Origin: Candidatus Latescibacterota bacterium
Lineage (GTDB): Bacteria > Hydrothermota > Tepidihabitantia > Tepidihabitantales > CAIPLT01
Assembly: GCA_018335915.1 (NCBI GenBank)
Contig: JAGXRL010000156.1
Coordinates: 1-33,466, forward strand
Direction of reading: 5' to 3'
DNA length: 33,466 bases
Below, piece after piece: positions 8,334-15,195 of the stretch. The notes below the pieces were generated by a model. That model was not told where the DNA came from. It saw nothing but the letters and a program-made list of their open reading frames with translations, and did no database searches. The translations under genes were made by a program, and so were the position numbers. The stretch's first letter is position 1; every line of letters begins with the position of its first letter.

Positions 8334-8993
8334 TTAAGCTTGCCCGCGCATGCCGAAGATCGATGTTATGATTGCAAACAAGAGCCAGAGCCCAAAGACC
8401 AGATAATAACTCTTTTTCCCGGATATTGCATAGATGATTTTCAAGCCCAGTGCCAACAGAATCATCTGCCAGATTGTGAAGAAATCGAATTTGGACAGGA
8501 GACGGTACAGATAAGTATTTTTGCTGAGCATGGGAAAGAACAGGGCAAAACTGGTCTGCACCAAAGGCGAACCAGTGACCAGCGTGAGAATTATCCGAAT
8601 CAGCATTTGCGGAATCGTGACTAAAGCCGAACCGACCACAATACTGAAAGTCATCAGATATTTGCTGGTAATGCCGAGCAGGGGAAGGGTGAAGTTAAAA
8701 ATCAGGGAGATAAGCAGAAACATAATCGGAGTTATCACGATTGAAGAAACAATACCTGAGATGAGCACAACCGGGCTGCCAATCATTTTCTGCGCCTGTT
8801 CAAATTGTTCTGGGGTCAGGTTACGCTCCCGTAATTGTTCGAGTTGTTTTTCCGGACTGAAAGTCGATATTACAACAACTGATGCGATGACCGAAGCGAT
8901 AATAATGACTATAAGTGGAATCAGCCATTTCGGTTTTTCTTTGAGCGCGCTAAAATATTTGCTCGGTGCAAAAAAGATATCAAGAACGTTCAC
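8334..8993 (-). CDS. Yip1-domain multi-TM membrane protein
   Basis: MNVLDIFFAPSKYFSALKEKPKWLIPLIV is typical of bacterial YIP1-family N-termini, followed by about 5 TM segments; GTG start with AGGAGG SD. Confidence 0.8.
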   Translation of the reverse strand: MNVLDIFFAPSKYFSALKEKPKWLIPLIVIIIASVIASVVVISTFSPEKQLEQLRERNLTPEQFEQAQKMIGSPVVLISGIVSSIVITPIMFLLISLIFNFTLPLLGITSKYLMTFSIVVGSALVTIPQMLIRIILTLVTGSPLVQTSFALFFPMLSKNTYLYRLLSKFDFFTIWQMILLALGLKIIYAISGKKSYYLVFGLWLLFAIITSIFGMRGQA

Positions 8994-9135
8994 GGTGCCT
9001 CCTCAATTTGCTTTATTTTACACATATTTTCTATTATATGCTGACAGAAATTTAAGTCAAGCGTATTAAATAGAGAGCTCGGAAAAACTCGCTCTCTTGA
9101 TTACTCAGATTTTGAGGGATTTCACAGATAACCAT

Positions 9136-9270
9136 TTTTATTGGATTTACCCCGCACCGTAATGTTTAAGAGTTGAGTGTTGCAGAGTTGAGGCGACAAA
9201 CCCCAAAACCCTCAAACTCCCAAACCCTTAAATGAGAATAGGTGCGGGGCAGGTCTGCGTCCCAATAAAA
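9136..9270. repeat. Intergenic inverted-repeat element, copy A
   Basis: Outer arms ttttattgg(9136-9144)/ccaataaaa(9262-9270); inner arms ccccgcacc(9150-9158)/ggtgcgggg(9241-9249); interior 8-nt periodic tract ccccaaaa-ccctcaaa-ctcccaaa-cccttaaa (9201-9232). Confidence 0.75.
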
Positions 9271-9277
9271 TCTGAAC

Positions 9278-9306
9278 TTGACAGTTATAATCAGGAACAG
9301 TAGAAT
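9278..9306 (+). promoter_or_regulatory. Sigma70-type promoter upstream of the 9365 gene
   Basis: TTGACA(9278-9283)-N17-TAGAAT(9301-9306). Confidence 0.65.
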
Positions 9307-9364
9307 AAATCGAATAGATGTACGGCATCAGAAGATACTATTCAGAAAGTAAGAGGATATAAAA

Positions 9365-9817
9365 ATGAAGAGCACAAAAAATATGATATGGTTCAATGCA
9401 GTTATTACTGCGCTTATTATTGCGGTGAGCTGTACACCGGCAGTTAAATATCCCAAGACTTTTATACCGGGACTTGTGTCAGAAAGCATATCAATTGAAA
9501 TACCGGTAAATCTTCAGTCTGATGCAGTCTGGCAAAGTGCGGTTGCGGTGCTGGCTCAAAAATATTCACTCGCGACAATTTCCAAAGAAGCCGGCAATAT
9601 CATAACCGACTGGGTCTATTCGGCAACGGGTAAGGATAAAACGGTCAATGACTATCGGGTGCGCGGACTTATTTCATTCGCATCCGACTGGACTAAAGTC
9701 AATCTCGGCACCGAAGCTAATTACCTGAAAAATGACGAATGGCTGGTCGGACATGATACAGAACTGCTGGGTAACCTGCAAACCGCAATAAACGAAATCA
9801 TCGAGATTACTAAATAA
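9365..9817 (+). CDS. Hypothetical lipoprotein
   Basis: N-terminal hydrophobic segment and lipobox-like IIAVSCTP; SD-like AGAGGA upstream; no family recognised. Confidence 0.75.
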   Translation: MKSTKNMIWFNAVITALIIAVSCTPAVKYPKTFIPGLVSESISIEIPVNLQSDAVWQSAVAVLAQKYSLATISKEAGNIITDWVYSATGKDKTVNDYRVRGLISFASDWTKVNLGTEANYLKNDEWLVGHDTELLGNLQTAINEIIEITK

Positions 9818-10135
9818 TAAGACGAACCAGTTGTAAATATATTTAGATGCAGATTAACGCGGCTTATCGCGGTTTTCTGTTATCTCCGTGAAAATAGGAA
9901 GCCGGGATAAAATAAGTAACAAATCCAAAGCACCAAGTTACGAATAAATTCTAATTTTCTAATATAAAAAATCCAGTGTTTAAAATCGATAAATTGTAAT
10001 TTTGATTTTTGCCTTATTTTTAATTTGTATTTTTCATATATTAGTGTCATTTGTGTTCCACTTCGTACCTCAAAATGAGAACAAAATGTCAACTGGACAG
10101 ATACTTTATTTTTACCATTTTTTCTTTCTAATGTT

Positions 10136-10170
10136 CTAACAACCAATAACTAACAACCAAAAACTGTTAT
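10136..10170. repeat. Degenerate heptad tandem repeat
   Basis: ctaacaa-ccaataa-ctaacaa-ccaaaaa-ctgttat. Confidence 0.55.
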
Positions 10171-10174
10171 CAAA

Positions 10175-10197
10175 GGGGTAGGGCGGAGGGGGTGGGG
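10175..10197 (+). other. Putative G-quadruplex motif
   Basis: GGGGTAGGGCGGAGGGGGTGGGG: four runs of at least 3 G separated by loops of 7 nt or less. Confidence 0.55.
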
Positions 10198-10445
10198 CTC
10201 GAAAGCAAGTCAGAAATGAGAATAAAATAGGGAAGAGGGCTGAAAATCAGAGCGGTGATTTGATATAAAACAAGGATTTGAATGGGATAGAAAATAAGAT
10301 TTACAAGAAGAATTGGTTGAGGTTGAGGATTGAAGTATGGGGCAGGTTATGGAAAGGGATTGGGATAGATTAATGGGTTTTGAATCAGGAATGGAGACGG
10401 TATTTGAAATTTAAAAATCAAAATTGGTCTTAGGATGCAGATAAA

Positions 10446-10619
10446 CCCCGCACCTATTATTAAATGAAATGAAGTTTAACCTAAAAATACAAAGTTTACT
10501 CCGCACCTTTTCCTGAGGTTGTAGAAGATAATCTCTTATTTTTTTACTTTATCTGTGCTGTATTCGAGAAAAGTGAGGGGTTTATCTTCACGTAACCTAA
10601 CAACAGGTGCAGTGTAAAC
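10446..10619. repeat. Intergenic inverted-repeat element, copy B (nested)
   Basis: ccccgcacctatt (10446-10458); GTTTACTCCGCACCT (10494-10508) pairs 13/15 with AGGTGCAGTGTAAAC (10605-10619). Confidence 0.65.
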
Positions 10620-10854
10620 TCATATTTTAAGGATGGTTTGTCATTCTGAGCGATGTGAAGAATCTGGTTTCTTCTGTATTCATAAAAATAAAAAAGAAAA
10701 AAATCCATAAATCTTTATATGTACTCTTCATTATTATAATCTTTGTTTTTACTGGACTTTGTTATTTGTTTTGCTGTTTTTATTATAAGAACAGGGTATG
10801 AAAAATGCGGATAATTTTTTCGGGCAGTATAATAATAGATATAATATTTCGTGT

Positions 10855-10883
10855 TTGACTTTTAAGTTTTTTTTGGTTATGCT
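10855..10883 (+). promoter_or_regulatory. Sigma70-type promoter of aspS
   Basis: TTGACT(10855-10860)-N17-TATGCT(10878-10883), 6 nt before the ATG at 10890. Confidence 0.65.
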
Positions 10884-10889
10884 ATTTTT

Positions 10890-12185
10890 ATGAACAGAAC
10901 ACTGGCAATTGATGTCAAGAATCATATCGGCGAAGAGATTAAATTGAACGGATGGGTGCATCAAATCCGTTTGGTCGGCAAGATTAAGTTCGTGATTTTA
11001 CGGGACCGGACTGGTCTGGTGCAGACAATTGTGCTGGATAAGAATATTGACATATCAAATCTGGAACGGGAATCCGCGGTTGCGATTTTTGGCAAGCCAA
11101 AACTGGAAAAACAGGCACCGAACGGAGTCGAACTTGAAGTGTCGAAAATCGAAGTGATTGAAAAAGCCCAGTCACCTTTGCCGTTCGAAGTGAACCGCGC
11201 AAGTGAGCTGACCAATGTCAAAATCGATTCGATTCTTGACCACCGGCCGTTCAGTCTGCGTAATCTGGAGCTGGCAAGTATTTTTCGCTTGCAGGCTGAA
11301 ATCGTGCGGGCTTATGCTGATTTTATGCGGAGCCAAGGTTTTTTACAGATCCACACTTCCAAGATTATCTCGGCCGGCACTGAAGGCGGGACAAATCTTT
11401 TTCCAATCCAGTATTTTGAGCAGAAAGCGTATTTAGCCCAAAGTCCGCAGTTTTATAAGCAGATGATGGTCGGGGCTGGTTATGAAAGAGTTTTTGAAAT
11501 TGGTTTTGTGTACCGGGCTGAAGACCACGCGACTTCCCGGCATATTAATGAGTATTTGAGTCTGGATTTTGAAATGGGTTTTATCGAAGATGAGCAGGAT
11601 GTGATAAAGATGGAAATCAAACTGCTCCAATATATGTTTGAACAGTTAAAAAAGAACTGCGCCCAAGAGCTGAAAATGCATAATGTCGAACTGCCCGAAA
11701 TCAAAACGATTCCGCAATTACGCCTGAGCGAAGCGATTAAGATTTGCACTGATAAATATAATAAGAAGTTTGAAAATGAGAATGATTTGGACCCAGAAGC
11801 AGAGCGCCTGATTTGCGAGTATTCTAAAAAAGAGTTCGCTTCAGATTTCGTTTTTATCACGCATTATCCGCAGTCAGGACGGCCTTTTTATACGATGCCG
11901 GCTGAAGACGGTCTGACCCGCGGTTTTGATTTGCTGTATAAAGGACTGGAAGTAACGACCGGCAGCCAGCGTATCAATAATTTTGAGATGCTCGTTTCGA
12001 GTATGAAAAAGTTTGGGCTCAAACCAGAAGATTTTGAATTTTATCTGGAAATTTTCAGATATGGCATGCCTTCGCACGGCGGTCTGGCAATCGGCACCGA
12101 ACGCCTGACCCAGCAGATTCTGAACCTGAAAAATATCCGCGAAGCGTGCCTGTTCCCGCGAGACCGGTATCGATTGACACCGTGA
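10890..12185 (+). CDS. aspS: Aspartyl-tRNA synthetase, archaeal-type, predicted non-discriminating (Asp/Asn)
   Basis: 431 aa without the bacterial GAD insertion; class II motifs FEIGFVYRAEDHATSRHINEYLSLDFEMGF, GMPSHGGLAIGTERLTQQILNLKNIREACLFPRDRYRLTP as in archaeal AspRS. Confidence 0.95.
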   Translation: MNRTLAIDVKNHIGEEIKLNGWVHQIRLVGKIKFVILRDRTGLVQTIVLDKNIDISNLERESAVAIFGKPKLEKQAPNGVELEVSKIEVIEKAQSPLPFEVNRASELTNVKIDSILDHRPFSLRNLELASIFRLQAEIVRAYADFMRSQGFLQIHTSKIISAGTEGGTNLFPIQYFEQKAYLAQSPQFYKQMMVGAGYERVFEIGFVYRAEDHATSRHINEYLSLDFEMGFIEDEQDVIKMEIKLLQYMFEQLKKNCAQELKMHNVELPEIKTIPQLRLSEAIKICTDKYNKKFENENDLDPEAERLICEYSKKEFASDFVFITHYPQSGRPFYTMPAEDGLTRGFDLLYKGLEVTTGSQRINNFEMLVSSMKKFGLKPEDFEFYLEIFRYGMPSHGGLAIGTERLTQQILNLKNIREACLFPRDRYRLTP

Positions 12186-12227
12186 AAGAAAACTCAAAAT
12201 TCAAAATGAACAGATACCACAAATTCA

Positions 12228-12310
12228 TCCCGTACCTTTTGTCAAGTGGGGCGGAGATGATACAAAACTATGATAATTTATCTAATTACGACCTAACAAA
12301 AGGTGCGGGA
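12228..12310. repeat. Intergenic inverted-repeat element, copy C
   Basis: TCCCGTACCTTTTGT (12228-12242) against ACAAAAGGTGCGGGA (12296-12310), one mismatch over 15 nt. Confidence 0.75.
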
Positions 12311-12311
12311 G

Positions 12312-12376
12312 AACCAAAGGCACGAAGGGCACAAAGATTTTCTCTGATATTTCTCTGTGACTCTGTGCCTCTGTGG
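12312..12376. repeat. Octamer-period inverted repeat adjoining copy C
   Basis: accaaaggcacgaagggcacaaag opposed by ctctgtga-ctctgtgc-ctctgtgg (12353-12376, three 8-nt units). Confidence 0.65.
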
Positions 12377-12432
12377 TATTCGTTATTCAAAAGTTAAAAG
12401 TCAAGACATCTGGATTCATTCAAAAATGTGAC

Positions 12433-12461
12433 TTGACATAAGCGCTACAATTAAATAGAAT
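12433..12461 (+). promoter_or_regulatory. Sigma70-type promoter of the class A PBP gene
   Basis: TTGACA(12433-12438)-N17-TAGAAT(12456-12461), 10 nt before ATG 12472. Confidence 0.7.
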
Positions 12462-12471
12462 TTGATTATTA

Positions 12472-14550
12472 ATGAGTAAGAGTAAAAAGGCAAAAGCTTT
12501 AGTTAAAATCGCATTGATTGCCGGTGCGTTTATTATCGGGATTGTGTTTGCCGCGGTTATCCGGTTGAGTGCGGGTTTACCATCAGCCGAAGATATCAAG
12601 AATTATCAGCCGGCCGCATCAACCAAAATTTTAGACTGCCAGGGTCGTTTTGTGGTCGAGTTTTTCCAGCAGCGCCGCACGCCCGTGTCATTGGCGCAGA
12701 TTCCGCAAAATTTAAAAGACGCAATCATGATTATCGAGGATAAACGGTTTTACTCGCACTGGGGCGTTGATTTTATCCGGATTTTCGGCGCCGCGTTTCA
12801 TAATATCAGGACATTTAATCTGCGGGCGCAAGGTGCGAGCACGATTACCCAGCAATTAGCAAGAACCATGTTTCTGACTTTGGAAAAGAATATGGCGCGC
12901 AAGTTTAAAGAGATGCTGCTGGCATTCGAGCTGGAACGCACTTATTCAAAAGACGAGATTCTGGAATTATACCTGAATATGATATATTTCGGACACGGCA
13001 TGCACGGCGTGGAAGCCGCGGCACAAGCATATTTTAATATGCCGGTCAGCGAGCTGAATCTTGCCCAGTGCGCTTTGATTGCCGGATTGCCCAGAGCCCA
13101 GCGTTTTTATTCGCCGTACACAAATCCGCAGGGCGCTTTGAGCCGGAGAAATCTGGTACTGCGAATGATGTATAAACATGAAAAGATTAGCCAGCAAGAA
13201 TTAGACCGCGCCTTTCAAGAACCACTCGGCGTGCAACCAAAATTGAGTTTTCGAAACGAAGCGCCCTATTTTGTCGAAGAGATTAGAAAGTATCTGATCA
13301 ATCAGTATGGCGATGAGTTTGTTTATACAAGCGGAGCAACGATATATGCCACGCTCGATCTGGATATGCAGCGCAGTGCGAACCAGGCAGTGGAAACTCA
13401 ACTCTCAAAGATTGAAGCAGATTATAAACTGGCAAATCGAAAGACCCATTATGATACTTTGACCATTACCGATTCACTGGTCAGACCGGTTTATCTGCAA
13501 GGTGCCTTAGTTGCGATTGACCCGCAGACCGGTTATGTGCGGGCAATGGTCGGCGGACGGGATTTTTCCCAGAGCCAATTTAACCGGGCAATGCAGGCAA
13601 GACGACAGGCCGGGTCGGCATTTAAACCGTTTGTGTATGCGGCGGCAATTGAACAGGGTTATACACCGGCAGATTTAGAAGAAGATATGCCGTTGAGTAT
13701 TGAGATTGCGGGTGCACCAACCTATACACCGACCAATTTTGACCGTAAGTTTCTCGGTAATATGACTCTGCGCCGAGCACTGGCACTATCCCGTAATATT
13801 ATTGCAGTGCGTCTGATAACAAAGGTGAGTCCGCAAGCAGTGATTAATATTGCCAGTAGCATGGGGATTTCGAGTCGGCTTATGCCTTATTATTCTCTGG
13901 CATTGGGTTCGTGTGATGTCACGCTTATGGATATGGCAAGTTCGTTTTGTGTTTTTGCCAATAGTGGTTATCGCGTCAAACCGATACTCTTTACCAAGGT
14001 TGTTGATGCGGACGGACGGGTCTTAGAAGAGCATAATATCGAATCCGAACTGGTCGTGGACCCGAAAGTGACTTATTCGGTAACGCATATGCTCAAGAGC
14101 GTGGTAAACGAAGGAACCGCAACCGCAGTGCGTCGCCTGGGATTTACTTATCCCTGCGCCGGTAAAACCGGTACGACCGATGATTACACTGATACCTGGT
14201 TTATGGGTTATACGCCGGATTTGGTATGCGGAGTCTGGATTGGTTATGACCAGAAAAAGACAATTTTTAGAGGTGCGACGGGCGGCGGAATTTCGGCACC
14301 AATCTGGGCAACATTTATGAATGAAATCAGACCGATGTTATCAGGACGGGATTTTAGCCAGCCGGACAGTATGATATGGGTCAGAGTGTGCGATTTGACC
14401 GGTTATCTGGCAACAGCGCGATGCCCGAAAACACGGGAAGAAGTTTTTATACTGGGACGCGAACCAAGACAAGAATGCATGTTTCATATGCACGGACTAC
14501 CCATATATCAATTTGAACAACCAGACCAGGAACCAATTGAAGGATTTTAG
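12472..14550 (+). CDS. Class A penicillin-binding protein (glycosyltransferase GT51 + transpeptidase)
   Basis: GT51 motifs EDKRFYSHWGVD, GASTITQQLARTMFL; transpeptidase SAFK (GSAFKPF), SRN, KTGTTDDYTDTWF. Confidence 0.96.
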   Translation: MSKSKKAKALVKIALIAGAFIIGIVFAAVIRLSAGLPSAEDIKNYQPAASTKILDCQGRFVVEFFQQRRTPVSLAQIPQNLKDAIMIIEDKRFYSHWGVDFIRIFGAAFHNIRTFNLRAQGASTITQQLARTMFLTLEKNMARKFKEMLLAFELERTYSKDEILELYLNMIYFGHGMHGVEAAAQAYFNMPVSELNLAQCALIAGLPRAQRFYSPYTNPQGALSRRNLVLRMMYKHEKISQQELDRAFQEPLGVQPKLSFRNEAPYFVEEIRKYLINQYGDEFVYTSGATIYATLDLDMQRSANQAVETQLSKIEADYKLANRKTHYDTLTITDSLVRPVYLQGALVAIDPQTGYVRAMVGGRDFSQSQFNRAMQARRQAGSAFKPFVYAAAIEQGYTPADLEEDMPLSIEIAGAPTYTPTNFDRKFLGNMTLRRALALSRNIIAVRLITKVSPQAVINIASSMGISSRLMPYYSLALGSCDVTLMDMASSFCVFANSGYRVKPILFTKVVDADGRVLEEHNIESELVVDPKVTYSVTHMLKSVVNEGTATAVRRLGFTYPCAGKTGTTDDYTDTWFMGYTPDLVCGVWIGYDQKKTIFRGATGGGISAPIWATFMNEIRPMLSGRDFSQPDSMIWVRVCDLTGYLATARCPKTREEVFILGREPRQECMFHMHGLPIYQFEQPDQEPIEGF

Positions 14551-15193
14551 ACGATTTCCAGTACCAACAGTTTTCAAGATTTATCAGATTTTATTTGCTC
14601 ATTACGGTTTACAGCACTGGTGGCCGGGCCAATCCGAGTTTGAGATTATGGTCGGAGCGGTGCTTACCCAAAACACGAACTGGCAAAATGTCGAGCGGGC
14701 AATCGGCAATCTGAAACAGAAAAAACTGCTCAGTATCAATAAAATTAATAAGTTAAGCGTATCACGATTAGCAAAAGAGATAAAATCATCTGGATTTTTC
14801 CAGATTAAAGCAAAACGGTTGAAAGCACTGGTAAATTATCTGATACTAAGGTATGATGGCAATATCAGGCAGATGCAAAAAAAGAAGACAGCAGTTTTAC
14901 GCAGGGAACTGCTCGCTATTTACGGAATTGGTAAAGAGACGGCAGATTCGATTTTGCTCTATGCATTGAATAAACCGGTCTTTGTAGTTGACTCGTATAC
15001 AAAACGAATATTTGTGCGGCACGGATATCTTAGTGATGAGATGGATTATAATGATATCCAGAAATTTTTCACGATAAATCTTCCTAAATCAGTTAGGATT
15101 TTTAACGAATATCACGCTTTACTGGTCAGGTTGGCTAAAGATTTTTGCCGAACCAATCCATTGTGCGAGAGCTGTCCGATTAAAGCATTTTAG
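14513..15193 (+). CDS. Endonuclease III domain (HhH-GPD, COG2231-like) DNA glycosylase
   Basis: VGAVLTQNTNWQNVERAI, HhH YGIGKETADSILLYALNKPVFVVDSYTKR, C-terminal FeS-like FCRTNPLCESCPIKAF. Confidence 0.88.
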   Translation: MNNQTRNQLKDFRRFPVPTVFKIYQILFAHYGLQHWWPGQSEFEIMVGAVLTQNTNWQNVERAIGNLKQKKLLSINKINKLSVSRLAKEIKSSGFFQIKAKRLKALVNYLILRYDGNIRQMQKKKTAVLRRELLAIYGIGKETADSILLYALNKPVFVVDSYTKRIFVRHGYLSDEMDYNDIQKFFTINLPKSVRIFNEYHALLVRLAKDFCRTNPLCESCPIKAF

Positions 15194-15195
15194 CA

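Noticed and set aside
8521-9069. 182-aa plus-strand ORF
   Set aside because: Antisense to the Yip1-domain gene; low-complexity composition typical of a shadow ORF.
9072-9097. agagagc/gctctct hairpin as a terminator
   Set aside because: Only 7 bp, no T-tract after it on the plus strand, and it sits in a divergent intergenic region.
9880-10146. 88-aa minus-strand ORF in the aspS upstream gap
   Set aside because: Runs through the repeat-rich A/T region and heptad tract; composition not protein-like and no SD. Retained only as part of the repeat mosaic.
10749-10964. 71-aa minus-strand ORF over the aspS start
   Set aside because: Overlaps the aspS promoter and N-terminus antisense; no supporting motif.
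11480-11860. 126-aa minus-strand ORF inside aspS
   Set aside because: Antisense shadow of a conserved AspRS catalytic region.
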